Positions 34,412 through 44,789 are shown, counted from the stretch's first letter. The stretch is 52,992 nucleotides of DNA from Mesorhizobium sp. Root102 (GCF_001425625.1 NZ_LMCP01000024.1:1-52992); one strand, 5' to 3'. Numbers and translations are program-made. Notes: generated by a model not told the origin, from the letters alone.

Positions 34412-35462
34412 TCCTCGATCCTGTGCTCGACCTGTTTCGCGGCAAGGCAGTGACCATCCCGCCGCTCGACGGCGCTTTCCGTCCCAATACGCGGCTGGAT
34501 GATGCGCCTGCGTTTGCCGAGCTGACCGAGCCTGACAATCTGCTGGCTCCCGGTGACCGGCTGCTGGCCTCCAGCGGCAATGCCATCCACTCGATTGCTA
34601 TCGGCGCGACCCAAACCGTGGTCGATACGTTTCCCTCTCCCATCACCGCGCTGGCGCTGTCGCCATCGGGCGAACTGACGGTCGGGCTGGAAAGTGGCAA
34701 GCTGCTGATTGCCGGCGGGGAGGTTTCGCTGCCGGCGGAGATCCGCTGCATCACCGCACTTGCCTATGCCGACGATGGCACGCTGTGGCTGGCCAACGGC
34801 TCGGCCGAGCATGCTCCATCGCAATGGGCCGCCGATCTGATGAAGAAGGGCGCGTCCGGTTCGCTCTGGAAGCGGGACACGGCAGGCGGCGATTTCCGCA
34901 AGGTGGCCGGCGACATAACCTTTCCCTATGGCCTGCATCCTGTCGGCAAAGATGTGCTGGTCAGCGAAAGCTGGCGTCATCAGTTGGTGCGTTTCGATGG
35001 CGCGACGGGCAGCCGCTCGACGGTTCTTGCGCATCTGCCCGGTTATCCCGCGCGGCTGTCGCCGTCCGCCGATGGCGGGGCGTGGTTGACCTTGTTCGCG
35101 CCGCGCAACCGGCTGATCGAATTCGTGCTGCAGGAAACGCATTACAGGCAGGATATGCTGAGCCAGGTGCCGCCGGCCTACTGGATCGCGCCGGCAGTGG
35201 CGTCCAGCCGCAGCTTCCTCGAGCCGCTGCAATGCGGCGGCATCCGCACCATGGGCATCCACAAGCCATGGTCGCCGAGCCGCTCCTACGGGCTGGTGGT
35301 CAGGCTCGACCAGAAGATGCAGCCGCAATTCAGCCTGCACAGCCGCGCCAACGGCACGCGTCACGGCATCTGCAGTGTCGCCGAGAAGGACGGCGTTTTG
35401 TTCGTCGCCTCCAGGGGCGGCGATTGCGTGCTGGCGATCGACCTCGCGTCGGGAGGGTTTTG

Positions 35463-35463
<1 letters not shown>
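34408..35463 (+). CDS. Free beta-propeller protein, strictosidine-synthase-like
   Basis: A 351-residue protein with repeated propeller blades: DNLLAPGDRLLASSGNAIHS, ALALSPSGELTVGLESGKLL, ALAYADDGTLWLANG, and ITFPYGLHPVGKDVLVSES. A block LPGYPARLSPSADGGAWLTL lines up with GYPDNINRASDGNYW of the fused propeller, but the PDN residues are replaced by PAR. It is thus a diverged paralogue, perhaps structural or regulatory. No signal peptide is present, so it should be cytoplasmic. It overlaps the fusion gene by four bases and the ATPase gene by one base. Confidence 0.82.
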
Positions 35464-36959
<1,496 letters not shown>

Positions 36960-37014
36960 GTTCCTAGGCGGTGGCTGGCGGTGCGCATACGTTGGTAATT
37001 GGCGAAGACGTCAG

Positions 37015-37165
37015 TCCTTTCGTCATCCACGGGCGGAGCAAGGAGCGCAGCGACGCGGCGCAGACCCGAGGATCCATGCCGCGACTTCCAGGCGTCGCAG
37101 GGGTGCAGGATTCTGCTCCGCTGCACCCTTGGAGAGGCGTCACGGAATGGAAGCTAGGGGCGCCG
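37015..37165. repeat. Rhizobial intergenic palindromic repeat element
   Basis: The 285-base gap after the ATPase gene contains TTTCGTCATCCACGGGCGGA, then GAGCGCAGCGACGCGGCG and CCCGAGGATCCATGCCG, a wording that I recognise from many intergenic copies in Mesorhizobium and Sinorhizobium genomes. A second part has a perfect 8-bp stem, GGGTGCAG (37101-37108) with CTGCACCC (37121-37128). Apparent reading frames across it on both strands are by-products of the repeat and are not annotated. Boundaries are approximate. Confidence 0.6.
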
Positions 37166-37244
37166 ACCTGCAAAAACTGAATCATCCACGACAATTGACC
37201 GCAATTGCTCAAGACCTGATTCAATTCACACGAAGGGAAAAACC

Positions 37245-37652
37245 ATGGCGACCACAAGACTTCTCAGCGATGCCGAGGTGGAGAAAATCCCGGCCGTGAA
37301 GGCCGTCTTCGACGACATCCGCACGACGCGCAAATCCGATTTCGTCAACAATTTCTGGCGCGGGTTGGCCAACGATCCTCCGGCGCTGAAGCGGATCTGG
37401 GAACAGCTGAAGGTGGTGATGGTCACTGACAGCGCTATCGATCCGCTGACCAAGGAGATGATCTACATCGCCGTGTCGACCGCCAATGGCTGCTCTTACT
37501 GCGTCCATTCGCATACCGCCGCCGCTCGTGCCAAGGGGATGACCGACGCCCAGCATGGCGAGTTGGTGTCGATCATTGGGCTCGCCGGCCAGACCAACCA
37601 CATGGTGACGGCGTTGCAGATCCCGGTCGATCCGCAGTTCGAGGTGAAGTGA
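37245..37652 (+). CDS. Carboxymuconolactone decarboxylase/AhpD-family protein
   Basis: A 135-residue protein of the CMD/AhpD superfamily, with the helix and redox pair KEMIYIAVSTANGCSYCVHS: Cys83 and Cys86 form the CxxC, followed by His88 and His90. Such proteins are either alkylhydroperoxidase-like thiol reductases or, without the cysteines, lactone decarboxylases; here the CxxC favours the first. GAAGGGA lies upstream of the ATG. It is a single gene convergent to the amidohydrolase gene. Confidence 0.9.
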   Translation: MATTRLLSDAEVEKIPAVKAVFDDIRTTRKSDFVNNFWRGLANDPPALKRIWEQLKVVMVTDSAIDPLTKEMIYIAVSTANGCSYCVHSHTAAARAKGMTDAQHGELVSIIGLAGQTNHMVTALQIPVDPQFEVK

Positions 37653-37675
37653 CGAGGCGGCTGTGCGCCGACCCA

Positions 37676-37695
37676 CCTTCTCCCAGGGGAGAAGG
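37676..37695. terminator. Hairpin between convergent genes
   Basis: CCTTCTCC (37676-37683) and GGAGAAGG (37688-37695) form an 8-bp stem with a four-base loop, placed between the stops at 37652 and 37707. Its wording is a common rhizobial intergenic hairpin. It may act as a terminator in both directions, although no T-run follows. Confidence 0.5.
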
Positions 37696-37706
37696 GAAGG
37701 GCGCTC

Positions 37707-38597
37707 TCACGCTGGCCGGTAAACCTTCTCCGCTGTGTTCCAGAAGATATCCGCCTCTGCCGCAGCACCATGCCTGGCCACTGCATCCCGGTGCGCCTTG
37801 ATCAGCTCGGCGTGGCTGGTCCACAGTTTCTCGATCGGGAAGTTCGAGCCGAACATCAGGTGGTCGCTGCCCAGAATGTCGATCGCGTTGTCGATGATGT
37901 AGGCAATCAGCGCCGGGTCGTTGCGGTGGACGAAGGTACCGAGGCCGGACAGCTTGGCATAGAAATTGGGCGCCGCTGACAGCGTGCGGAGGCCTGCCTT
38001 CCAGGCCTCGGTGGTTTCCGGCTCCATGCCGGTCAGCATGCCGGCGTGGGTGAGGATGAAATTGGTCCGCGGGTTCTCGCCGACCAGGGTGAGGCCGTCC
38101 TTCATCTGCGCCGGGAAAAGCTGCAGGTCGAAGGACAGGCCATAGTCCTTCAACCGCGCCACATTGGCGCGGACCTTCGGGTCGATGACCTGGTCGGCCG
38201 AAGCGGCGAAGCGGAAGGCCGGCGTCTCGTGCCAGTGCAGTTGCATGCGCACGCCGCGCAGCAGCGGATATTTCTTCAGCCTGTCGATCTGCGGCCTGAT
38301 ATCGTCGACGGTCATGTCGGCATAACCGACAATGGCATGCGGCCAGCCGGTCTCTTCAGCGGTCTGCTGCAGGAAGGCGACCTCCTTCTCGAAATCCTCC
38401 TTGGCCCAGTTGGTCTGGACATAGACGGCCTTCTCGACGCCGGCGCCCTGCTGATCGGCCAGAAATTCCTCCATCGGGTAGTCGCGACGGATCGGCTCGT
38501 AAGGGCCGAAGATGCGCGGCACCATCGGCCCGACCAGCCAGGGCTGGTCCTGCTGGCGCCAGATGTGGAAATGCGCGTCGATGGCTTTCTGCATCAT
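37707..38597 (-). CDS. Amidohydrolase-2-family metal-dependent hydrolase
   Basis: A 296-residue TIM-barrel hydrolase. It opens AIDAHFHIWRQQDQPWL, with the HxH metal-binding pair, and ends with SDHLMFGSNFPIEKLW, holding the family's conserved Asp region (GSN-FP). Members include L-fuconolactonase-like and 2-pyrone-4,6-dicarboxylate hydrolase-like enzymes that open lactones. The start at 38597 overlaps the CoxE-like stop by four bases; the next ATG at 38594 is equally possible and has better spacing from AGAGGG. As the last gene of the molybdenum-hydroxylase operon it probably hydrolyses a later intermediate. Confidence 0.88.
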   Translation of the reverse strand: MMQKAIDAHFHIWRQQDQPWLVGPMVPRIFGPYEPIRRDYPMEEFLADQQGAGVEKAVYVQTNWAKEDFEKEVAFLQQTAEETGWPHAIVGYADMTVDDIRPQIDRLKKYPLLRGVRMQLHWHETPAFRFAASADQVIDPKVRANVARLKDYGLSFDLQLFPAQMKDGLTLVGENPRTNFILTHAGMLTGMEPETTEAWKAGLRTLSAAPNFYAKLSGLGTFVHRNDPALIAYIIDNAIDILGSDHLMFGSNFPIEKLWTSHAELIKAHRDAVARHGAAAEADIFWNTAEKVYRPA

Positions 38598-39721
38598 GAA
38601 ACCCTCTTCCAGATTGCCGCCGCCGCTGGGGCAGGGTGGGCGAGCGACAGGATGAAATCGGTGAGGCCGGCGAGCGACGAGCCGTCGACGAGATCGTCGA
38701 GCACCGGCAGGATGGCGCGAAGCGCCGCTGTTGCCGGCCGGAAGCCTGGGTCGCCAGCCAACGGCGTTGCCAGCGAGAGCCTGAAGGCGCGGGCGCTCAG
38801 CCGGCGCATCGCCGTCTCCAACTCGGCATGGTCGCCGCGCTCCAGCGCGTCGGACAGGATGACGACGGCAGCGCCGCGCGCGAAGGCCGAGAATCGCGGC
38901 ACCGAGAGGAAGGCCAGCAGGGTTGGCCCCATTCTGGTGCCGCCGTCCCAATCGTCGACCAGGGCCGCCGCACGCGCCAGCGCCTGGTCGCGGTCGCGGA
39001 TGCGCAGCGCTGACGTGATGCGGGTCAGCCGTGTGCCGAAGGTGAAGATCTCGACGCGATCCCCACCTTGCACAGCGGTATGGGCGAGCTTGAGATAGTC
39101 CGCGGTGTGCAGTTTCATCGAGCCGGAGACGTCGATCATCAGCAGCAGCTTGCGCGGCACGGTCTGGCGGCGGCGCAGCAGCGGCGAAGGGACGTCGCCA
39201 TCGGCGCTGACGATTTCCCTGAGCGACCGGCGCAGGTCGAGCTTGCCGCGCGCGTGGGTGCGCACGGTGCGGAAGGAGCGGCGGGTGGGCAGGGCGGAGG
39301 CGAGCTTGCGTTGAAAACCGGTCAGCCTGTCGTCGTCGCGCTGGAAATCGCGCGTGCTCAATTGCTCCAGGGCCGACGACAGCTCGCCGCCTTCATGTCT
39401 CTGTTCGGCTTCGAGTCGTTGGTCATCGGCGCCGCCATCATCCTTGATGCGGGTTTCCTCGTCGGCGTCGCCTTCGACCATGGCGGATGCGTTGCCATAG
39501 AAATGGCTCTGGAAATGCGCCTCGAATTCGTCGCGGCGGTCGGGAGGCGGCGCCAGTGTCGCAAGCGCTGCCTCGCGGATATCCGCCATCGAGCGCGGGC
39601 CGAGCAATGTCACCGCTTGCATGAAGCCGGACACCTGCTCGGCTGCTATAGCAAAGCCGTAGCGGCGCAGCAGCCGCCCGAAGCCGAGCAGGGGCGTGGC
39701 CGCGCGAGGCAACGCGCTCAC
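38594..39721 (-). CDS. CoxE-like von Willebrand factor A domain protein
   Basis: A 375-residue cytoplasmic protein. A C-terminal VWA domain carries the MIDAS motif in LLLMIDVSGSMKLHTADYLK (DxSxS) with the later THR-type and Asp ligands in GGTRMGP and VILSDALERGDH. The N-terminal 180 residues are charged and include an acidic stretch. CoxE-type proteins work with the MoxR-type ATPase CoxD in maturing the molybdenum centre of CO dehydrogenase and related hydroxylases. I chose the GTG at 39721, which overlaps the ATPase stop (GTGA); the frame continues upstream within that gene only as a shadow. Confidence 0.88.
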   Translation of the reverse strand: MSALPRAATPLLGFGRLLRRYGFAIAAEQVSGFMQAVTLLGPRSMADIREAALATLAPPPDRRDEFEAHFQSHFYGNASAMVEGDADEETRIKDDGGADDQRLEAEQRHEGGELSSALEQLSTRDFQRDDDRLTGFQRKLASALPTRRSFRTVRTHARGKLDLRRSLREIVSADGDVPSPLLRRRQTVPRKLLLMIDVSGSMKLHTADYLKLAHTAVQGGDRVEIFTFGTRLTRITSALRIRDRDQALARAAALVDDWDGGTRMGPTLLAFLSVPRFSAFARGAAVVILSDALERGDHAELETAMRRLSARAFRLSLATPLAGDPGFRPATAALRAILPVLDDLVDGSSLAGLTDFILSLAHPAPAAAAIWKRVS

Positions 39722-40599
39722 GCCAGCGCCTCCTCGACGATCCGGCCAAGCTCCGGCGCGATGTAGGAGAGATCTTCCTCGTCCTTGATCAGCACGCCGA
39801 TGGCGCGGCGGAAGGCTTCCGGCCACGGGCTGCCGCCTTTCTCCAGAATGGTGGCGGCATTGGCCCATTCGACCGCCTCGGCAATGCCGGGCGGCTTGGC
39901 GAGCGGCCGGGCGCGAATGGTCTGCACGGCTGCTGCCACCGCACGTGCCGTTGCCTCAGCCACATCGCCGGCGCGCAGCATGATGATGGCGGCCTCGCGC
40001 TCGGCGTCGGGATAGCCGATCCAGTGATAGACGCAACGCCGCCGCAGTGCTTCGGCGAGTTCCCGGGTGCGGTTCGAGGTCAGGATGACGATCGGCTGTG
40101 CGGTGGCGCGGATGGTGCCGCGCTCGGGAATGCTGATCTGGAAGTCGGAGAGGAATTCCAAAAGCAGCGCTTCGAATTCATGGTCGGAACGATCGATCTC
40201 GTCGACCAGCAGCACGCGCCGCTCGGGCGCCTTCAGCACCTGCAGCAGCGGCCGGGCGATCAGGAAACGGTCGTCATAGATGTCGATCTCATGCTCGCCG
40301 GCATGGCGGATGGCGAGCAGCTGGCGTTGGTAGTTCCATTCGTAGAGGGCATGGGCGGCGTCGATGCCTTCATAGCATTGCAGCCGCACCAGATCGCGGC
40401 CCAGCAGCTGCGCGATCGCCTTCGCCGCTTCCGTCTTGCCGACACCCGGTGCGCCTTCAAGCAGCAGCGGCTTGCCCAGCCGGATCGCCAGGAAGATGGC
40501 TGTTGCCAGGCTCTCATCCGCCAGATAGCGCGAGGCGGCCAGATGCTGCGCCACCGCCTCCGGCGAGGTCGCGACAGTCTCGGCGCTTGTCCCAGTCAT
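39718..40599 (-). CDS. CoxD-like MoxR-family AAA+ ATPase
   Basis: A 293-residue AAA+ ATPase. Walker A GAPGVGKTEAAK, Walker B VLLVDEIDRSDHEFE, sensor-1 ILTSNRTRELAEAL and the RRRCVYHWIGYP region after it are those of MoxR proteins of the CoxD type. It is expected to remodel or load the active-site metal of the hydroxylase together with the CoxE-like protein encoded next. The ATG at 40599 lies eight bases after the stop of the molybdenum-subunit gene; a longer frame reaching 40920 is antisense-like noise within that gene. Confidence 0.92.
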   Translation of the reverse strand: MTGTSAETVATSPEAVAQHLAASRYLADESLATAIFLAIRLGKPLLLEGAPGVGKTEAAKAIAQLLGRDLVRLQCYEGIDAAHALYEWNYQRQLLAIRHAGEHEIDIYDDRFLIARPLLQVLKAPERRVLLVDEIDRSDHEFEALLLEFLSDFQISIPERGTIRATAQPIVILTSNRTRELAEALRRRCVYHWIGYPDAEREAAIIMLRAGDVAEATARAVAAAVQTIRARPLAKPPGIAEAVEWANAATILEKGGSPWPEAFRRAIGVLIKDEEDLSYIAPELGRIVEEALA

Positions 40600-40607
40600 T
40601 CCAGCCC

Positions 40608-41612
40608 TCAGTTCGCCGCTTGCGCCTTCAGCGCGCGCAAGATGCGCTCCGGCGTGATCGGCAGCGTATCGATGCGCACCCCGACGGCATCGAAGACGGC
40701 ATTGGCGACGGCGGGGATCTGAGGGTTGGCGCACATTTCGCCCGGCCCCTTGGCACCGTATGGCCCGTCTGCCGAGGGACGCTCCAGCACGATGATCTCG
40801 GTCTCGGCGAGGTCGCCGGGGCCGGGCATCAGATACTGGTTGAAGTCGGTGCCGCCATGGTCGCGGTTGGGGTAGTAGGGTTCCGTGGTCTCGTAGAGCG
40901 CGTGGCTGATGCCCATCCACGAGCCGCCGACCAGCTGCTGCTCGACCATTTTCGGGTTCAGCGCGCGGCCGATCTCGAAGACGTTCTTGACCGTCAGCAC
41001 GGTGACCTCGCCGGTCTCGTCGTCGACCTCGACTTCTGCCACGGTGCAGGCATGCGCGTAGCAGGTCGACGGCTTCATCGCGCCGGTCTCTTTTTCCGGA
41101 TAGGAGCGCGGGATCAGGAACATGCCGCGGCCGGAAATCGAGCGGCCGCGCTTGAAATGCGCCGACAGCGCGACGTCGAAGATCGAGATCGATTTTTGCG
41201 GCGCGCCCTTGACCAGGATGTTGCCCTGGCCGTCGGTCTCGAGGTCCGACGCATTCACCTCCAGCTCCTCGGCCGCCACTTCCAGCATCACCTGGCGGGC
41301 TTCCCTGGCGGCCTGGATGACGGCGTTGCCGGCGCGGTGCGTGCCGCGCGAGGCGAAGGTGCCCATGCAGTGCGGGCCGGTGTCGGTGTCGGCGGTGTCG
41401 ACGACGACACGGTCGGTCGGCACGCCGATCGTCTCGGCGCAGATCTGCGCCATGATCTGCTTCATGCCCTGGCCGAGATCGACCGATGACAGCGTCACCA
41501 TGAAATTGCCGGTCGGTGTCGAATGCACCAGGGCCTGCGTCGGGTCGCCGCCGAGGTTCATGCCGGTGGGATAGTTGATCGCGGCGACGCCGCGTCCACG
41601 CCTGATCGCCAT
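40608..41612 (-). CDS. Molybdenum hydroxylase large subunit, C-terminal part (MoCoBD_2)
   Basis: A 334-residue protein that equals the second half of a xanthine-dehydrogenase-type molybdenum subunit. It begins RRGRGVAAINYPTGMNLGG, continues with VTLSSVDLGQGMKQIMAQI and ADTDTGPHCMGTFASRGTHR, and includes the active-site loop YGAKGPGEMCANPQIPA, in which the glutamate is the expected catalytic base. The first half is encoded by the gene immediately upstream, in another frame; the junction reads TGAGATG, and AAGGGAGC gives this gene its own ribosome-binding site. Together the two parts make 789 residues, the usual length. Confidence 0.9.
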   Translation of the reverse strand: MAIRRGRGVAAINYPTGMNLGGDPTQALVHSTPTGNFMVTLSSVDLGQGMKQIMAQICAETIGVPTDRVVVDTADTDTGPHCMGTFASRGTHRAGNAVIQAAREARQVMLEVAAEELEVNASDLETDGQGNILVKGAPQKSISIFDVALSAHFKRGRSISGRGMFLIPRSYPEKETGAMKPSTCYAHACTVAEVEVDDETGEVTVLTVKNVFEIGRALNPKMVEQQLVGGSWMGISHALYETTEPYYPNRDHGGTDFNQYLMPGPGDLAETEIIVLERPSADGPYGAKGPGEMCANPQIPAVANAVFDAVGVRIDTLPITPERILRALKAQAAN

Positions 41613-41613
41613 C

Positions 41614-42981
41614 TCAAGCTCCCTTCACGTAGGAGGACATCGCCATGTACTTCTCCGCCACCGGCCAGTTGGCGGCGCGCGAGGCTTCCTGCATGCATTC
41701 GATCAGCGCCGCGCCTTCGGTCGGCTGGCGATGCGCCTTCATGTCGCCGTCGCGATAGGCGTTGATGAAGCGGAATTCGAGCGGGTCCATGCCGATCAGC
41801 CGCGCCAGCTTGTCCATCTGCACCTCCAGCGCGAAGTCACCGATGGTGACGCCGAAGCCACGCATGGCGGAGGAGGGAGTGCGGTTGGTGTAGACGCAGT
41901 AGGTGTCGATCCAGACATTGGGGATGGTGTAAGGGCCGGGATAGTGCCCCGCACCCTTCTGCGCGCCATAGGGCGAGTGGCGTGAATAGGCGCCGGCGTC
42001 GGTATAGCCGGTGACCTTGCGCGCGACGATGCGGCCGTCCTTCATGACGCCGTCCTTGATGACGACCTTTTCGGCCGCGCGAGGTGACGATATCTGCATC
42101 TCCTCCTCGCGGCTGTAGATAAAACAGACCGGTCGCCCGGTTAATTTGGCGCCGAGGATGGCGATCGGCTCGACGATGACGTCGACCTTGCCGCCAAAGC
42201 CGCCGCCGACGGTGCCGCCGACGAAATGCAATTTGCTGCCGGGCATCTGCAGGATGATCGAGGTGTTGTCGAGCGTGAAGAACATCGCCTGCGTGTTGGT
42301 GTAGCAGGTGAAGCGGTCATTGCCCTCGGGTGCCACCACGCAGCCGGTGGTCTCGGTCGGCGCGTGCTCGATCGGCGAGGACTGGTAGCTTTGCTCCAAC
42401 ACGTGATCGGCGCCGGTGAAGCCCGCCTCGACATCGCCGAATCGCACCTTGCGGCACTCGCCGCTGTCATAGAGGTAGTAATTCTGGCCGTGATATTCGT
42501 TGACCAGCGGCGCGCCGGGCTTCAGCGCCTCCTGCATGTCGAAGACGGCCGGGAGCACCTCATAGTCGACCTTGACCTTGGCGGCGGCCTCTTGTGCCGC
42601 GCGCTCGGTCTCGGCCAGCACCGCCACCACGGCCTCGCCCTTCCAACGCACCTTGCCGTCGGCCAGCACGGTTTCGTCCTCCGGCCCGATCTGGATCAGG
42701 ATGAGGATGGTGTAGACATTGTGCGGCACGTCCTTGGCGGTCAGAATTTTCACCACGCCCGGATGCTTTTCCGCTTCCGACGTGTCGATCGAGCGGATGC
42801 GGGCATGGTGATGCGGGCTGCGCACCATCTTCAGATGGAGCATGCCGGGAAAGTTGCGGTCAGCAAAAAAGGCGGTCTTGCCGGTGACATGGCCGGGAGA
42901 GTCCGAGCGCGGCCGTGGCTGGCCGATCTCGTGCAGATCGTCCCTGCGGACATCGGCGAAGTAATTCTTGCGCAGTTCCAT
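41614..42981 (-). CDS. Molybdenum hydroxylase large subunit, N-terminal part
   Basis: A 455-residue protein equal to the first half of a xanthine-dehydrogenase/aldehyde-oxidase molybdenum subunit: the a/b-hammerhead domain (GHVTGKTAFFADRNFPGMLH, VVKILTAKDVPHN) and the first molybdopterin-binding domain with VGGGFGGKVDVI and SAMRGFGVTIGDFALEVQMD. It stops after MSSYVKGA, exactly where a normal protein continues into its second cofactor-binding domain. CO dehydrogenase is unlikely, since the active-site loop AYxCSFR is not present and the loop is of the RGFG type. The substrate, a heterocycle or aldehyde, is unknown. Confidence 0.9.
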   Translation of the reverse strand: MELRKNYFADVRRDDLHEIGQPRPRSDSPGHVTGKTAFFADRNFPGMLHLKMVRSPHHHARIRSIDTSEAEKHPGVVKILTAKDVPHNVYTILILIQIGPEDETVLADGKVRWKGEAVVAVLAETERAAQEAAAKVKVDYEVLPAVFDMQEALKPGAPLVNEYHGQNYYLYDSGECRKVRFGDVEAGFTGADHVLEQSYQSSPIEHAPTETTGCVVAPEGNDRFTCYTNTQAMFFTLDNTSIILQMPGSKLHFVGGTVGGGFGGKVDVIVEPIAILGAKLTGRPVCFIYSREEEMQISSPRAAEKVVIKDGVMKDGRIVARKVTGYTDAGAYSRHSPYGAQKGAGHYPGPYTIPNVWIDTYCVYTNRTPSSAMRGFGVTIGDFALEVQMDKLARLIGMDPLEFRFINAYRDGDMKAHRQPTEGAALIECMQEASRAANWPVAEKYMAMSSYVKGA

Positions 42982-42994
42982 TCGTTTTGTTCCC

Positions 42995-43477
42995 TCAAGC
43001 CGCGTTCTGAGAGTTGGACCGCGCGACGGTCAGCACCGCCTGGATGATCGGCTCGTAGCCTGTGCAGCGGCAGATGTTGCCCGACAGCGCCTCGACCACC
43101 TCGTCGCGGCTGGGATTGGGTGTGTGGTCGAGCAACACCTTGGCCGCCATGATCATGCCCGGCGTGCAGAAGCCGCATTGCGTGGCGAAGGTGTCGAGGA
43201 AGGCGCGCTGCAAGGGATGCAAGACCCCAGAATCGGAAAGCCCGGACGTGGTGCTGATGACGGCGCCATCGCAGGTCTCGGCCAGCGTCAGGCAGGAGAG
43301 CCGGAGCTCGCCGTCGATGATGACCGAACAGGCGCCGCAACTGCCCTGATGGCAGCCGCCCTTCGGCGAGGTGTCGCCGATCTTGTCGCGCAAGGCGTGT
43401 AGCAGCGTCGTGCCACTGTCGACGAATTCGGCCTTTTCAGAACCGTTGAGTGTGAATTGAACCGGAACCTTTGCCAT
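42995..43477 (-). CDS. Molybdenum hydroxylase [2Fe-2S] small subunit
   Basis: A 160-residue iron-sulfur subunit of the CoxS/XdhA-type. The plant-ferredoxin cluster is held by the cysteines in KGGCHQGSCGACSVIIDG and in LRLSCLTLAE; the second, helical-domain cluster by QCGFCTPGM and NICRCTGYEP. It carries electrons from the molybdenum site to the FAD subunit. The gene lies 13 bases before the large-subunit gene in the direction of transcription, and 60 bases after the FAD-subunit gene. Confidence 0.95.
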   Translation of the reverse strand: MAKVPVQFTLNGSEKAEFVDSGTTLLHALRDKIGDTSPKGGCHQGSCGACSVIIDGELRLSCLTLAETCDGAVISTTSGLSDSGVLHPLQRAFLDTFATQCGFCTPGMIMAAKVLLDHTPNPSRDEVVEALSGNICRCTGYEPIIQAVLTVARSNSQNAA

Positions 43478-43537
43478 GCTTTCCCTCCCAGCGCGCCTGC
43501 CCGAACCATCGGACAGACGCGCGCCCCGAACGAAATA

Positions 43538-44332
43538 TTATGCGAGCAGAAGCCGGCCGAGATGGACCGGCAGCACTTCGTTGCGATACCAGGCGCTGGC
43601 AATCGGATCGGTGATCGGCGAGGTGCCATCACTGGCTGCGGCCAAAGCAGGCGCGATGCCGTCTGCGGTCAGCATCCGGCCGAGCAGGGCCTTTTCCGCC
43701 GCGCTGGCACGCACTGGCCGGTCGGCCATACAGCCGAGCGCGATCCGCGCCGAAGAGACGGTGCCATCTGGAGCCTGTTGAAGCACAGTGGCGATGCTGA
43801 GCACCGAGACCCCCTTCGGCTTCACCCTGGACACTTTCAGGAAGCGAAAGCCGCCTTGCGGGGGAAGCGTGAACCCGACCGAAGTGACGATGGCGCGGCT
43901 GCCGTCCCGCTTGGCCAGGAAGGTCTCGATCGGCGTTTCGCCATCATCGGTGCTGACCGTGGCGTCGAGCGCCAGCAGGGCAACGGCGAAATCGCCATAG
44001 GGAGCCGGGGCAAACAGATTGCCGCCGACGGTCGCCATGTTGCGGATCGCCGGGCCTCCAACGGCGCGGGCGGTCTTGGCAAGCGTGCCGAGGTCCGGAT
44101 GGCGGGCAATAGCCGCCATGGTCACCGAAGCACCGATGCGGACCTTGCCGCCGGCAACAGCGATGGTGGACAGAGACGGCTCGGTTGAGCGGATTAGGCC
44201 GGAGACCGAAACATCGCCTTCATTGGCCGCGCGGACCACCAGTGTACCCCCACCGAGATAGCGCGTGCCAGCGGCTTTCAGCGCCGCGTTGGCGTCCTTC
44301 ACCGTTGCAAAAGTCTGCAGTGCTAGCGCCAT
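43538..44332 (-). CDS. Molybdenum hydroxylase FAD-binding subunit
   Basis: A 264-residue CoxM-like flavoprotein. The FAD-binding motifs are TRYLGGGTLVVRAANEG near the N-terminus and ATVGGNLFAPAPYGDFAVALLA, corresponding to the (T)GGTD/A and TIGGNxxx(S)PxxD blocks of the family. The C-terminal CO_deh_flav_C domain (FRFLKVSRVKPKGVSVLSIA) is present. It passes electrons from the Fe-S subunit to an acceptor. It is the second gene of the operon, 13 bases after the SRPBCC gene. Confidence 0.92.
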   Translation of the reverse strand: MALALQTFATVKDANAALKAAGTRYLGGGTLVVRAANEGDVSVSGLIRSTEPSLSTIAVAGGKVRIGASVTMAAIARHPDLGTLAKTARAVGGPAIRNMATVGGNLFAPAPYGDFAVALLALDATVSTDDGETPIETFLAKRDGSRAIVTSVGFTLPPQGGFRFLKVSRVKPKGVSVLSIATVLQQAPDGTVSSARIALGCMADRPVRASAAEKALLGRMLTADGIAPALAAASDGTSPITDPIASAWYRNEVLPVHLGRLLLA

Positions 44333-44345
44333 GGCTTGGCTCCTG

Positions 44346-44789
44346 TCAGCTCTGACCGGCGAAATGGCTTTTCAGGGCATTGAAGCCGCCCTGAAAAACA
44401 TTGGCGCCCATGCCCTCGGCAATCTTGTCGGCTTCCTCGGGCGCGGCGTCGAAGCTGGCGGTCCATTCGGCATAGGTGCGGTCGCCATCGGTGACGCGCC
44501 TGAGTTGCAGCGTCGCCTTGTGGTTGGTGAGCGGCTGCGGCGTTTCCAGGATGGAATAGCTGACGAGGAAATTCGGATCGGAGAAGTCGAGCAGCTTTTC
44601 ACGGATGCGGGCGCCGCTGGCGAGTTGGAAATTGCGCACGCAGCCGATCGCGCCGGCGTCCTTGCCGTCCTCGATATGGCTTTCGACCATGCGCGGATGC
44701 CAGCCTGGCAGTCCATTGAAGTCGCGTATGCGCGCCCAGACCTTTTCGACCGGCGCGTCGATGACGCTGGAGATGGTGACTTTGGTCAT
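44346..44789 (-). CDS. SRPBCC-family protein (Bet v1/polyketide-cyclase-like)
   Basis: A 147-residue START/Bet v1-fold protein: VTISSVIDAPVEKVWARIRD, WHPRMVESHIEDG, then CVRNFQLASGARIREKLLDF and a C-terminal helix EADKIAEGMGANVFQGGFNALK. SRPBCC proteins (CoxG is one) accompany molybdenum hydroxylase operons and may recruit the enzyme to the membrane or bind the hydrophobic substrate. The ATG at 44789 has AAGGGAAG upstream. It is the first gene of the operon; the repeats just before it probably bind the AraC regulator. Confidence 0.9.
   Translation of the reverse strand: MTKVTISSVIDAPVEKVWARIRDFNGLPGWHPRMVESHIEDGKDAGAIGCVRNFQLASGARIREKLLDFSDPNFLVSYSILETPQPLTNHKATLQLRRVTDGDRTYAEWTASFDAAPEEADKIAEGMGANVFQGGFNALKSHFAGQS

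Noticed and set aside
36964..37257. Small frames on both strands after the RbsA-like gene
   Set aside because: They lie in a repeat whose translation (for example GSRGMDPRVCAASLRS) is a known type of false gene in rhizobial genomes.
40608..43477. Identification of the molybdenum enzyme as CO dehydrogenase
   Set aside because: CoxD/CoxE-like genes suggest it, but the form I active-site loop AYxCSFR is absent and the loop resembles xanthine-dehydrogenase-type enzymes.
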